DNA from: CG2-30-58-95 sp964618215
GTDB lineage: Bacteria > Chloroflexota > Anaerolineae > Anaerolineales > Villigracilaceae
NCBI GenBank assembly: GCA_964618215.1
Contig: CAZTZE010000025.1
Span: 1 to 64,000, forward strand
Direction of reading: 5' to 3'
DNA length: 64,000 nt
The notes under the pieces are model-generated. The model saw nothing but the letters and a program-made list of their open reading frames with translations, did no database searches and was not told the origin of the DNA. This document shows, one piece after another, positions 33,335-41,637 of this stretch (positions are counted from its first letter, which is position 1; each line of letters opens with the position of its first letter). A program made the translations under genes and the position numbers.

Positions 33335-33865
33335 TCATTTGTGTCTGCGCCAAACCCATCCTGCCAATGCGTAGGCAATTCCGAACAGGATCAGCCCGAA
33401 TTTGAATAGCGCACACCAGTAAACGAGCAGGGGCCAGGCAGAATTTGCCGCGCCAAGCAGCACATACCACAGGCCAATATTCTCGAGGGCGTCGAAAATT
33501 GCCGCGGCGAACATTCCCCAACCCAGACACGCGCCGAGTTTGGCGAACGCGCCCGGGTGACGACCGGCTGCCAGCAGGATGCCGAGAGCAATTGCGATGG
33601 CGTAGGAGGGCATGAAGAGATAGTCGAAGCCGAGGCCAAAGGCGGCAAAGAGTTGCGCGCGCTCATCCCACGAATCCAACATGCGGGCGGCGTTCTCGGG
33701 CGTGTGCGCCAGTTCGAACGAGACGATGCCGGAGGGGGCGGCGGAAGTGGTCAGCGGGGCGGAAAGCGGCCGGAAAATGGCGAACAGGATCAGGGTCCAG
33801 ATGAGCAGCGCAATGAAGAGAGGTTTGCGCGTTTTGACAGGGATGAAATCCATTGGATGTTTCAT
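33335..33865 (-). CDS. multi-pass membrane protein of unknown function
   Basis: 176 residues with about five membrane helices (PLFIALLIWTLILFAIF, YAIAIALGILLAAG, GACLGWGMFAAAIFDALENIG and others). I do not recognise a named family. The start is placed at the ATG at 33865, with AGGAGCTGCTC before it; the ATG at 33919 would add 18 residues encoded by a dispersed repeat. Convergent with the cold-shock gene. Confidence 0.7.
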   Translation of the reverse strand: MKHPMDFIPVKTRKPLFIALLIWTLILFAIFRPLSAPLTTSAAPSGIVSFELAHTPENAARMLDSWDERAQLFAAFGLGFDYLFMPSYAIAIALGILLAAGRHPGAFAKLGACLGWGMFAAAIFDALENIGLWYVLLGAANSAWPLLVYWCALFKFGLILFGIAYALAGWVWRRHK

Positions 33866-33887
33866 GAGCAGCTCCTGGGTGAATCGG

Positions 33888-33926
33888 GCGTCGAACGTCG
33901 AACGTCCAACGTTTGACATTAGACAG
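33888..33926. repeat. GACGTTTGACGTTCGAC-type periodic repeat
   Basis: GGCGTCGAACGTCGAACGTC is followed by CAACGTTTGACATTAGACAG, steps of about 10 bases. It closely matches the 3' half of the repeat inside uvrA (ACGTTCGACCTTTGACGT, TAGACTTG). It covers the stop codon of the acetyltransferase gene. Confidence 0.7.
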
Positions 33927-35049
33927 ATCGCCGGTACACGCGGTGGTTCTTGTATTCCACGCCATTCAGGTTCTTCAGGTCGGCGCGCATCTGGCGGGTG
34001 GTCTCGGCCACCTGGGTCATCTCGACAAACTCGAACTTGTAGAAATCAAAGACGGTTTTGCCCAGTTCGTAGTAGAGCAAAGCGTTGCCGCCGGTGCCCT
34101 GGAACTCAGGCAGCACACCCATGCCGTTACCGGAGACGGTTTTGGTGCGCTTCATTTCGAGCAGGATGTCTACGATGCCGAAGGGGAACAGGCGGCCCTT
34201 GGCGCGCTGGAGCGCCGCCGAGACATCCGGGAAGGCGAACAGGAAGCCGACGATGTCTTCGCCGTGCAAGATGAGTTTGATCAGGCGGTGGTCGGCGACC
34301 ATGAAGACGTTATCCACGGCGTAGTCAATATCGCCCTGGGAGAAGGGGTAATACTCCCAGTTGTGGATGAAGGTCTTGTTGTAGGTTTCGCCGATGCGCT
34401 GCGCCCACTGGATGAGTTCCTTCTTGCTCTTGAAGCGCTTGATGGTCAGGTTGCCGCGCTCCAGCACGCGCTGGGCGATGCGCTCGACCCGTTCGGGGAT
34501 TTTGAAGGCGTCGGCGGGCAGGTAACAGGAGACGAAATCCACTTCTTTTTCAAAACCGAGCGCTTCGACCAGTTTCGGGTAATAGTCGTAGTTGTAATTC
34601 ATCATGGTCATCATCTGGCGCTGCTCGAAGCCCTCGATCAGGATGCCGTAACCGTCAAAGGGGGAGAGACCCTTCGGGCCGATGACGGTATCCAGGCCGC
34701 GCCCCCGCGCCCAGTCGAAGAGGGTATCGAAGAGCGCTTGGGCGACTTCGCTGTCATCAATGGCGTCGAAGAAATAAAACTGAGCTTTCTTTGTTTTATG
34801 ATATGCATTGAAAGGCTTGTTCTCAGCGGCGCAGATGCGGCCGACCACTTTGCCATCCCGCACGGCCAGGAAGAAATCAGCCTCCGAGTGTTCGAAGAAG
34901 GGATGCTTCTTGCGGTTGAGCGGCAGGTAAGCGTCTATGTAAAGCGGCGGGACCCACTGCGGACAGTCCCGGTAGAGAGCATAGTAGAATTCGACGAACC
35001 GCTTGACCTGTGACTTGTTGTCCGTGTCAACTTTTTCGATGGTGAGCAT
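33919..35049 (-). CDS. GNAT-like N-acetyltransferase family protein
   Basis: About 376 residues. The N-terminal half has FVEFYYALYRDCPQWVPPLY and FFLAVRDGKVVGRICAAENK, a GNAT core strand; a later segment MGVLPEFQGTGGNALLYYEL has the V-x-P-x-x-Q/R-G-x-G acetyl-CoA loop. The layout, two GNAT-like halves, fits a family seen in Chloroflexota and actinobacteria near cell-envelope or lipid genes; the acceptor is unknown. The start is set at the ATG at 35049 with AAGGAG upstream. Confidence 0.75.
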   Translation of the reverse strand: MLTIEKVDTDNKSQVKRFVEFYYALYRDCPQWVPPLYIDAYLPLNRKKHPFFEHSEADFFLAVRDGKVVGRICAAENKPFNAYHKTKKAQFYFFDAIDDSEVAQALFDTLFDWARGRGLDTVIGPKGLSPFDGYGILIEGFEQRQMMTMMNYNYDYYPKLVEALGFEKEVDFVSCYLPADAFKIPERVERIAQRVLERGNLTIKRFKSKKELIQWAQRIGETYNKTFIHNWEYYPFSQGDIDYAVDNVFMVADHRLIKLILHGEDIVGFLFAFPDVSAALQRAKGRLFPFGIVDILLEMKRTKTVSGNGMGVLPEFQGTGGNALLYYELGKTVFDFYKFEFVEMTQVAETTRQMRADLKNLNGVEYKNHRVYRRSV

Positions 35050-35180
35050 GGCCGGCTCCTTGGCGAAGGGATAAGTTTCTAGCATAAGTATATAACAAAG
35101 TCGAGGAATAGGGTAGCATGGTATAATTTCGGCGTTAAAGGCATCATCCCTCACAATCGTGGTTCTCAAGGAGATTTTAT

Positions 35181-35936
35181 ATGTCTGGACACAGCCATTG
35201 GGCGACTATTCGCCGCAAGAAAGGTGCAGCGGACGCCAAGCGTGGTCAGGTTTTTACGCGCCTGGCACGTGAAATAGTGATGGCGGCGCGTGAAGGCGGC
35301 GGCGACGCTGGCAGCAACTTCCGCCTGGCGTTGGCCATCGAAAAATCCCGCGCCAGCAATATGCCGAAAGACAGCATTGAGCGCGCCATCAAGCGCGGCA
35401 CGGGTGAAGATAAAGAAGGCGGCGTCTTCGAGGAATTGACCCTCGAAGGCTACGGCCCGCACGGCTCGGCGCTGATGGTGGATTGCATGACTGACAACCG
35501 CAATCGCACGGTGGCCGGGTTGCGTCACTCTTTCAGTAAAAGCGGCGGCAACATGGCTGAAGCCGGCGCAGTCGGCTGGCAGTTCGAACGCAAGTCGTAT
35601 TTTTCGTTCCCGGCCAGCCAGCTTTCGTACGATAAGGCCTTCGAACTGGCCATCGAAGCCGGCGCGGACGATGTGCAGGATTATGGTGAAAACATCGAGA
35701 TCATCGGCCCGGTGGAAGTCTTCAAGACCCTCAGCGACTCCCTGCAGAATGCGAAGGTCACTCCCGACGAAGCCAGCCTGCGCCTGATCGCCAAGCAGGA
35801 CCTGGAACTCGGTGTGGATGAGACGCTCCAGGTGTTGAGAGTGGTCGAAGCAATTGAAGAACTGGACGATGTACAGAGCGTCTTCCACAATCTGAAACTG
35901 TCTGAAGAGGCTCTGGCAGCGCTCGAGGCTGAATAA
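35181..35936 (+). CDS. yebC: YebC/PmpR-family protein
   Basis: A 251-residue protein with the YebC signature at the start (MSGHSHWATIRRKKGAADAK) and EIVMAAREGGGDAGSNFRLA. Members bind DNA as regulators or, in newer work, ease ribosome stalling at proline stretches. It comes immediately before ruvC-ruvA, the usual neighbourhood. CAAGGAG precedes the ATG; TATAAT is at 35122-35127. Confidence 0.94.
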   Translation: MSGHSHWATIRRKKGAADAKRGQVFTRLAREIVMAAREGGGDAGSNFRLALAIEKSRASNMPKDSIERAIKRGTGEDKEGGVFEELTLEGYGPHGSALMVDCMTDNRNRTVAGLRHSFSKSGGNMAEAGAVGWQFERKSYFSFPASQLSYDKAFELAIEAGADDVQDYGENIEIIGPVEVFKTLSDSLQNAKVTPDEASLRLIAKQDLELGVDETLQVLRVVEAIEELDDVQSVFHNLKLSEEALAALEAE

Positions 35937-35938
35937 TC

Positions 35939-36418
35939 ATGACGCTGGTTCTGGGCATTGACCCGGGTACGGCGACGACGGGTTACGGTCTGGTACGCGA
36001 CCTCCCCGACGACAATCTGCAAATGGTTGATTTCGGCGTCATCCTGACCCCTGCCGGTCTGCCGGCTGCCGAGCGTTTATCAATGCTCTATCATCGTTTA
36101 GGCGAGCTTCTGCTTCTCCATCGCCCCGAGTCGGCTGCGGTGGAGAAGTTGTTTTTTCAGAACAATGTGAAAACAGCCCTCGCGGTTGGGCAAGCGCGCG
36201 GGGTGGCGTTGCTGGCACTGGCTGAAGCCGGCCTGGAGATCGCCGAGTACACGCCAAATGAGGTCAAACAAGCAGTAACCGGGTATGGAAGTGCAGATAA
36301 GAAGCAAGTACAAGAAATGGTGCGTGTCTTGCTGAGGATGGCGCACATCCCCCAGCCCGACGACGCAGCCGACGCCCTGGCGATAGCGATAACGCATTTG
36401 CACACACGAAGGTATTAA
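35939..36418 (+). CDS. ruvC: Holliday junction endonuclease RuvC
   Basis: A 159-residue resolvase. The catalytic acids are Asp in LGIDPGTATTG, Glu in AAVEKLFFQNN and the Asp pair in PDDAADALAIAITH. It cuts Holliday junctions together with RuvAB. It starts 2 bases after the yebC stop and ends 3 bases before ruvA. No ruvB is in the window. Confidence 0.96.
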   Translation: MTLVLGIDPGTATTGYGLVRDLPDDNLQMVDFGVILTPAGLPAAERLSMLYHRLGELLLLHRPESAAVEKLFFQNNVKTALAVGQARGVALLALAEAGLEIAEYTPNEVKQAVTGYGSADKKQVQEMVRVLLRMAHIPQPDDAADALAIAITHLHTRRY

Positions 36419-36421
36419 TTG

Positions 36422-37000
36422 ATGATTGCGACTCTACGTGGTGAAGTGACACAAATCGAAGACAACGCTGTCATCCTCGAAGTCGGCGGCATCGGGCTGC
36501 GTGTTTTCGTCCCCGCGCCGCTGCGGGATCGGATGAAGGTCGGCGAGGTCGTCCTGCTCTACACCCACCTGGTCGTCCGCGAGGACGCGCTGACCCTCTA
36601 CGGCTTCGAGACCATCGCCGACCGCAGCCTGTTCACCATGCTGCTCAGCGTGGATGGGGTCGGGCCGAAAGTCGCGCTCTCCGTCCTTTCCACACTCAAT
36701 CTGGATACCGTCCAGCGCGCTGTCTTCAACGAGCAGGATGAAATCCTAAGCCGCGTCCCGGGTGTGGGTAAGAGGACCGCCCAGAAGATCGTCCTGTACT
36801 TGCACGACCGGCTCAAGCCGATCAGCGGATTGCAGGCCGTGGCAGCCATGTCGGATGCGGATTCGGAAGTCCTGGCTGCACTGACCGCGCTGGGCTACAG
36901 CGTGGTCGAGGCGCAGTCCGCGCTGCAATCATTACCAAAGGACGCGGCGGAGGAAGTGGGGGAACGACTGAGGCTGGCATTGGGGTATTTTGCCGAATAA
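36422..37000 (+). CDS. ruvA: Holliday junction DNA helicase subunit RuvA
   Basis: A 192-residue protein: OB fold (MIATLRGEVTQIEDNAVILE), two helix-hairpin-helix motifs (LLSVDGVGPKVALSVLSTL and LSRVPGVGKRTAQKIVLYL), and a C-terminal domain III (ALTALGYSVVEAQSAL) that contacts RuvB. The start is ATG 36422; the TTG just before it would extend it by one residue. It ends the yebC-ruvC-ruvA operon. Confidence 0.96.
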   Translation: MIATLRGEVTQIEDNAVILEVGGIGLRVFVPAPLRDRMKVGEVVLLYTHLVVREDALTLYGFETIADRSLFTMLLSVDGVGPKVALSVLSTLNLDTVQRAVFNEQDEILSRVPGVGKRTAQKIVLYLHDRLKPISGLQAVAAMSDADSEVLAALTALGYSVVEAQSALQSLPKDAAEEVGERLRLALGYFAE

Positions 37001-37035
37001 GCCTTCGGCGGGGAAATAAGTAAGCGGACTCTTTC

Positions 37036-37182
37036 TTATTTCTTTTCCTGCATTTCCTGCAAGATTATCAAATCCCGCTGGAGATTGCGCCAGCGCAGGA
37101 TCAGGCTGGCGATGTAGATCGCCATCACGCTGAAGATGACTGCGTAACCGGCGAGCATGAAATTGGTCGTGTCGGGGGTCAT
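37036..37182 (-). CDS. ccmD: CcmD-like small haem-exporter subunit
   Basis: 48 residues, too short for most ORF callers. One membrane helix (FMLAGYAVIFSVMAIYIASL) followed by a basic, amphipathic end (LRWRNLQRDLIILQEMQEKK) is the CcmD pattern. CcmD helps release haem-loaded CcmE from CcmABC. It lies 9 bases after ccmC on the - strand and closes the ccm operon. The shape and position identify it more than the sequence, which is poorly conserved in the family. Confidence 0.75.
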   Translation of the reverse strand: MTPDTTNFMLAGYAVIFSVMAIYIASLILRWRNLQRDLIILQEMQEKK

Positions 37183-37191
37183 TTTTCGCTC

Positions 37192-37890
37192 CTATTGCAT
37201 GACATTGAGTTTCATCTGTTCCACCTTTTCAGCCAGGCGGCCCAGGCGGATGCGATGCCAGAGCAGGACGACAAAGATGAGCGAGAAGGTGAACAGGCTG
37301 AAGAAGAAGGTGAGCTTCATCGGCGCGGTCATGTCGAAACCACCCTGGGCTGCGGAAGAGGCGGTGCCAATTAGCGCGGGATGGATGGTGCGGAACAGAC
37401 GGATGGACAGGAAGGTGAGCGGTACGCTCAAGCCACCAATCAATGTATAGACCGCGCCAAAGCGCGCCCGCCGCTCCGGGTCTTCGATGCCCTGACGGAG
37501 CAGGAGATAGGCAAGATAGATCATCTCAAGGATGGCGGCCGTGGTCAGGCGCGGGTCCCAGGTCCACCAGGTGCCCCAGGCCGGGTAGGCCCAGATGGAA
37601 CCGGTGACGATGGCGATGAAGAAGAAGACCAGGCTGATCTCGACCGCGGCCATTTCGAGGATGTCCCATTTCATATTGTGGGTGCGCAGGTAGGCAATGC
37701 CGGCCACGGCGGCGACGACGAAACCCAACATACCGACCCAGGCATTGGCAACGTGGAAGTAGAAGATTTTCTGCACATTGCCCATGACAAGTTCCAGCAG
37801 GGCGTAGAAAAAGACCAGATAAGCGGCAATGGCGAGCAGGACGGCGGAGAGAATATTGAGTATTTGCAAGATAATGGGTTGACGTTCCAT
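37192..37890 (-). CDS. ccmC: haem exporter membrane protein CcmC
   Basis: A 232-residue protein with six helices and the WWD haem-handling domain WGTWWTWDPRLTTA between helices; flanking His residues in IFYFHVANAWVG and later (RTIHP) match the axial haem ligands of CcmC. It presents haem to CcmE. AGGAG lies 7 bases before the ATG. Confidence 0.93.
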   Translation of the reverse strand: MERQPIILQILNILSAVLLAIAAYLVFFYALLELVMGNVQKIFYFHVANAWVGMLGFVVAAVAGIAYLRTHNMKWDILEMAAVEISLVFFFIAIVTGSIWAYPAWGTWWTWDPRLTTAAILEMIYLAYLLLRQGIEDPERRARFGAVYTLIGGLSVPLTFLSIRLFRTIHPALIGTASSAAQGGFDMTAPMKLTFFFSLFTFSLIFVVLLWHRIRLGRLAEKVEQMKLNVMQ

Positions 37891-37910
37891 AAGTTTCTCC
37901 TAGGAGGGGG

Positions 37911-37967
37911 TGTGATGCGTAATGCGTAAGTCGTGAAAGAATTACGTTTTACGTTTTACGTTTCATG
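37911..37967. repeat. ACGTTTTACG-type periodic repeat between ccmB and ccmC
   Basis: GTGATGCGTAATGCGTAAG, then ATTACGTTTTACGTTTTACG and TTTCATG: a unit of about 10 bases (GTTTTACGTT) repeats with drift and also in inverted form. It resembles the arrays at 39509-39595 and 41555-41637 in style, not in sequence. Confidence 0.65.
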
Positions 37968-37969
37968 TT

Positions 37970-38683
37970 TTATTCCTCGACCACATAATCAAAGACCATA
38001 AAGGCTACGGCGATGAAGATAACATCGTAGACCAAGAGCAAATTGATATGGGGCATCAGTTCGGCCAGGGCAAAACCTTGTAGAAAACCGCTACTGGCCT
38101 TGACCGCCGCGATCAAGATTGGGAGGACGACCGGGAAAAGCAGGATGGGCAACAGCACGTCACGCGTGCGCGCTTGCACGGCCATGCTGGCCAGCAGCGT
38201 TCCAACGGCCACATAGCCGACTGAGCCGAGCAGGATGACGCCGATCAGGCCCGGGTTGAACAGGTTGGTGTTATACAAGACACTATAAACCGGCAGGACG
38301 ATGGCTTCGACGATGAACATAAAGACCAGGTTGCTGATGGCCTTACCAAAGTAGATGGCGCTGCGATCCACCGGCGCCAGCAGGAGACCATCCAGGCAGC
38401 CGCGGTCTTTTTCGATCGCCATCGAGCGGTTCAGGCCGAGCGTCCCGGCAAAGGCGAAGGTCACCCACAGCACGCCGGCGGTGACGGTCGAACGCGTCTT
38501 GAAATCCAACTCCAGGGCGAAGTTGAAGATCAGGATGACAAGCAACGCGAAAACCAGCATGGCCGAGAGCAGTTCGCGCGAGCGCACTTCAGCGGCCAGG
38601 TCTTTCCAGGCGATGGCGCTGACGGCGCGGAGGAAAGAGCCGAGTGGCGAGGGAGGGGGGACGGGTGACGGGTGACGGGACAT
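37970..38683 (-). CDS. ccmB: haem exporter membrane protein CcmB
   Basis: About 237 residues, six helices. Family pattern: AWKDLAAEVRSRELLSAMLV near the N terminus, GTLGLNRSMAIEKDRGCLDG, LLAPVDRSAIYFGKAISN, and LLPILLFPVVLPILIAA. It is the membrane half of the CcmAB transporter. The N terminus is uncertain: the ATG at 38683, and the first codons (MSRHPSPVPPPSP), lie in a GACGGGTGACGGG repeat that belongs to the array at 38661-38810. The native start may have been displaced by the repeat. Confidence 0.88.
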   Translation of the reverse strand: MSRHPSPVPPPSPLGSFLRAVSAIAWKDLAAEVRSRELLSAMLVFALLVILIFNFALELDFKTRSTVTAGVLWVTFAFAGTLGLNRSMAIEKDRGCLDGLLLAPVDRSAIYFGKAISNLVFMFIVEAIVLPVYSVLYNTNLFNPGLIGVILLGSVGYVAVGTLLASMAVQARTRDVLLPILLFPVVLPILIAAVKASSGFLQGFALAELMPHINLLLVYDVIFIAVAFMVFDYVVEE

Positions 38684-38810
38684 TCGGGGTTGAAGGGTAC
38701 AGGTCAAAGGTTGCAGGTCGAAAGTTGAAGGTCTCAAGGTCAAAGGTCGGAAGGTCAAAGGTCGAATGGGGTTGGCAGACCTTCGACTTTCGACTTTCGA
38801 CCTTCAACCG
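38661..38810. repeat. AGGTCAAAGGTCGAAAGGTC-type periodic array between ccmA and ccmB
   Basis: A 150-base array with two sub-units: GACGGGTGACGGGTGACGGG (38660-38680), then GGTCAAAGG, GGTCGAAAGTTGAAGG, GGTCGGAAGGTCAAAGGTCG, and finally the inverted CTTCGACTTTCGACTTTCGA. It is related to the uvrA insert (24764-24832). It forms the 5' end of ccmB and closes just at the ccmA stop. Confidence 0.75.
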
Positions 38811-39502
38811 GAAAGTGTCTGGCGGTAGAAAGCCAGGAGGCCATTTCTACGAATGTCCGACCGGCGAACAGACGCCGTGATCACGCCACGCGAGAGCACG
38901 TCGAAGCGGCTGGCCAGGTCTTCGACGCGCGCCAGGTCGTGGGAGGTCATCACCACCGTGCGGCCGCGGGCCGCCACATCGCGCAGGATCTTATCCAGCA
39001 TGTCGCAGGCATCCTGGTCGAGGCCGGTATGCGGCTCGTCGAAGAGCATCACTTCCGGGTCGTGGAGCACCGCGCGCCCGATGGCAAGGCGTTGTTGCAT
39101 GCCGCGCGAGAAGGTGCGCAGCAGGTCGCGGCGGCGGGCGGTCAAACCGACCAGTTCCAGCACCTCGTCAATGCGCGGAGCCAGGCGCGGCACATCGTAC
39201 ATCCGCCCAAAGAAAATCAGGTTCTCCTCGGCGGTCAGGTCGCCATAGAGCAGCGGCATGTGCGAGACCACACCCAACCTGCGGCGGACGGCAGCCGCCT
39301 GCGCGGGCAGGCGATAACCGGCAATGCGGATCTCGCCCAACGAGGGCCGCGCGAGCGAGGCCAGGATGCGCAGGAAAGTGGTCTTTCCCGCCCCATTCGG
39401 GCCGAGCAAGGCCACAAATTCACCTTCCTTGACCTGGAAATCCAGGCCGCTCAGGACGGTTTTCAAGCCAAAACGTTTGACGAGTTTCTTGACTTCGATC
39501 AT
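38804..39502 (-). CDS. ccmA: haem exporter ATPase CcmA
   Basis: A 232-residue ABC ATPase. Walker A GPNGAGKTTFL, Q loop in VVSHMPLLYGDLT, signature FSRGMQQRLAIGRAV, Walker B VMLFDEPHTGLDQ, and an H-loop in VVMTSHDLARV. Its ATP hydrolysis releases holo-CcmE from CcmC. It follows the dihaem lipoprotein gene at 97 bases of repeat. Confidence 0.93.
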   Translation of the reverse strand: MIEVKKLVKRFGLKTVLSGLDFQVKEGEFVALLGPNGAGKTTFLRILASLARPSLGEIRIAGYRLPAQAAAVRRRLGVVSHMPLLYGDLTAEENLIFFGRMYDVPRLAPRIDEVLELVGLTARRRDLLRTFSRGMQQRLAIGRAVLHDPEVMLFDEPHTGLDQDACDMLDKILRDVAARGRTVVMTSHDLARVEDLASRFDVLSRGVITASVRRSDIRRNGLLAFYRQTLSG

Positions 39503-39508
39503 GATTGT

Positions 39509-39595
39509 TGCGTGTTTACTTGTTTACTTGTTTACGTGTTACGTGTTGCGTGTTACGTGGGTTGTGATGCGTAAAACGCAAGTGCGTAAAATGTG
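39509..39595. repeat. TTTACTTGTTTACG/CGTGTTACG periodic array upstream of ccmA
   Basis: GTGTTTACTTGTTTACTTG, then TTTACGTGTTACGTGTTGCG, TGTTACGTGGG and an inverted GATGCGTAAAACGCAAGTGCG. Steps are about 10 bases. Confidence 0.65.
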
Positions 39596-39599
39596 AGCT

Positions 39600-41537
39600 T
39601 TATAGCAATTCCTTCAAGCGTGCCTTTAGCTCAGCCCGCCGTTTCTCGTAGGCTTCCTTTGCAATGCATCCAGACTTGAATTGATCATCCAGGGCGAGGA
39701 TGGCATCTGTCAAACTGACGGGATCCTCACCGAGGGCGTCTTCTGGGGCTTCTTCTTCCTCGTCTTCTTCAGGCTCGCCTTGTCGAGCGCGGTCACGGAA
39801 AAAGAGGTACACGCCTGCCAGGATGAGGACGATACCCAGCCCGCCCAGCCCGACGATCAGGCTGGTCTTCGTATCCAGGCTCGTACCGCCCATTGAAGTC
39901 TTGGTACTTCCGCGAACGGTGAAAGTGAGCGAACTATCGGCTTTCACATTTTCAGTTGTGTACGTCTGGAATGAGTTTCCTTGAATTGGTTTGACGCCCG
40001 CGTCGGTCAACTGGTCGCCTTTGACCTTGAAACCATCGGGAACAAACAGAGTCACCGATTCGGCCGCGAGCTTGAAGGGTTGGGTCACTTCCAGTTTTTT
40101 ATCATACGGCAACGTGAAGAAGGCGACAATCCCATATTGGTTTGCGCTGGGTGGAATCGCAAAGCCGCCATCTGCAGGCAGGAGAGGCGCACTGCCCTCT
40201 GCGACATCGAATCCGACATTCTGTGCATTTTCGGGCAGGGCGATGAACGGCAGAGATTGCCCATCGGTGAGGATCACAATCGTCTGAGTGCTCGAATTGG
40301 TCAAAATGTATATCGCGTATACTTGAGCAATGCCCTGGCTGGAGAAGTCGAAGACGATGTGGGTTTGATCGAGCTTCAGCAGCGCCAGGTCGGTCATCGT
40401 TTCATAGATATTGAGCGGCGGCAATGACAGCTTATCCATCCCATCCTCGGCAACCAAAAAATCGGATTGGTAGGGCACACCCGTGAACGTTACCTCCGCC
40501 AGGAACAATCGCCCCGCGGGCATCTCGACATTTTCAAAGTTGAAGGCGCCATCGGGCGCCAGTGGAACAGATAGATTAATCGCTTCCGCAAGCCCGCCGG
40601 AGGCATCTGAGCCATGATCGAATCCGCGCAGGATGACCGTCAGGCCGGCGGGGAGGGCATTGCCGGTCGCGTTGACGACCGTGCCGCTGATCGTCCCCAC
40701 GGCGATCTCAGGGGTGGCCGAAGCTTCGCTTGTGACAGCCGCTTCGGGGGTGGAAAGTTGCGGGTCAGGGGTCGCGGGTTGTGCTTCGAGGGTCGCGGTT
40801 GCTTCCGGGGTCGAGGTAGGGATGGCTTTCGGCACGGACATGTCAAAAGTCAGTGAACGCAAATAAGCCACCAGCGCCACGCGGTCGGCCTCGCTTAATT
40901 CTGTACTGAAACCAGGCATGTTCGGGGCAACGCCCTCAGAAATGGCGCGGTAAAGCCCGATGCCGGTCGCCTTCGACATCCAGTTCTGATCGGTAAAATT
41001 GGCCGGGGCGCGGCTCAGAGTGGCCGCCTGCGGGCCGTCGCCCCTGCCTTGCAAACCGTGGCAGGCGGCGCACTTATCGGCGTAAATGAGCGCGCCTTCC
41101 GCCACGTCATCCGCAGTGGCGCTCAGGCTGAAGACATAGGCGAGCACATCCCAACGTTCCTGGTTGGACAGGCGGCTGGCGAAGGACGGCATGTAACGAT
41201 CCGTGCGGCCCTGGGTGACGACAGCGTACCATTCGGCTGGAGAGGACTGGCGGGAAATGTCGGCCAGGCCGATGGCTGCCACCGGCACGGGCAGACTCGC
41301 AGCCTGCGCGCCGTTCCCAAGCCCCTTGTCCCCGTGGCAGGCTGCGCACTCCTTGGCGAAGATGACCGCGCCGCGCGAAGGACTGGGCGGTGTGGAAGGG
41401 TATGACGGGCCGAGGGTCGGCGCGGGGGTTGGGGCGACGTAGTTCGGTGGAGGGGTGATATCCTCTGCGAGAGAGAAGTTGCAGGCAGATAAAACGACAG
41501 CCATCAAAATAAATGTCGTGACAAAACGAATTTTCAT
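39600..41537 (-). CDS. dihaem cytochrome c lipoprotein with large C-terminal extension
   Basis: About 645 residues. Signal peptide with lipobox LSAC (VVLSACNFS), then two cytochrome c domains, each with a CxxCH site (CAACHGDKG and CAACHGLQG). A Pro/Thr-rich linker (about 245-275) leads to a carboxypeptidase-regulatory-like beta domain (ISGTVVNATGNALPAGLTV), a further extracytoplasmic domain, a membrane helix near the C terminus (LGGLGIVLILAGVYLFF), and a charged coiled tail (EAYEKRRAELKARLKELL). It lies inside the ccm operon, between ccmG-zinc ribbon and ccmA. It is not a known Ccm factor; it may be a haem acceptor or electron-transfer partner. AAGGAATAATA precedes the ATG at 41537. Confidence 0.82.
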   Translation of the reverse strand: MKIRFVTTFILMAVVLSACNFSLAEDITPPPNYVAPTPAPTLGPSYPSTPPSPSRGAVIFAKECAACHGDKGLGNGAQAASLPVPVAAIGLADISRQSSPAEWYAVVTQGRTDRYMPSFASRLSNQERWDVLAYVFSLSATADDVAEGALIYADKCAACHGLQGRGDGPQAATLSRAPANFTDQNWMSKATGIGLYRAISEGVAPNMPGFSTELSEADRVALVAYLRSLTFDMSVPKAIPTSTPEATATLEAQPATPDPQLSTPEAAVTSEASATPEIAVGTISGTVVNATGNALPAGLTVILRGFDHGSDASGGLAEAINLSVPLAPDGAFNFENVEMPAGRLFLAEVTFTGVPYQSDFLVAEDGMDKLSLPPLNIYETMTDLALLKLDQTHIVFDFSSQGIAQVYAIYILTNSSTQTIVILTDGQSLPFIALPENAQNVGFDVAEGSAPLLPADGGFAIPPSANQYGIVAFFTLPYDKKLEVTQPFKLAAESVTLFVPDGFKVKGDQLTDAGVKPIQGNSFQTYTTENVKADSSLTFTVRGSTKTSMGGTSLDTKTSLIVGLGGLGIVLILAGVYLFFRDRARQGEPEEDEEEEAPEDALGEDPVSLTDAILALDDQFKSGCIAKEAYEKRRAELKARLKELL

Positions 41538-41554
41538 TATTATTCCTTTGTGAT

Positions 41555-41637
41555 ACGTTAGCACGTTGGCACGTTGGCACGTTTACACGTTTGCACGTTG
41601 GCAGGTTGGCAGGTTCAAACGTGTGAACGTGTAAACT
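41555..41637. repeat. GCACGTTGGCACGTTTACAC-type periodic array
   Basis: GTTAGCACGTTGGCACGTTGG, CACGTTTACACGTTTGCACG and TTGGCAGGTTGGCAGGTTC, then inverted copies (AAACGTGTGAACGTGTAAAC). The unit is about 10 bases. It stands between two ccm-operon genes. Confidence 0.7.

Noticed and set aside
33913..35013. 366-codon + strand frame opposite the acetyltransferase gene
   Set aside because: The - strand product has an acetyl-CoA loop and a good ribosome-binding site; the + strand frame has no motif and starts in a repeat.
37911..41637. Periodic arrays in the ccm operon as a possible CRISPR array
   Set aside because: The units are about 10 bases, drift continuously, include inverted copies and have no spacers. 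No cas genes are present.
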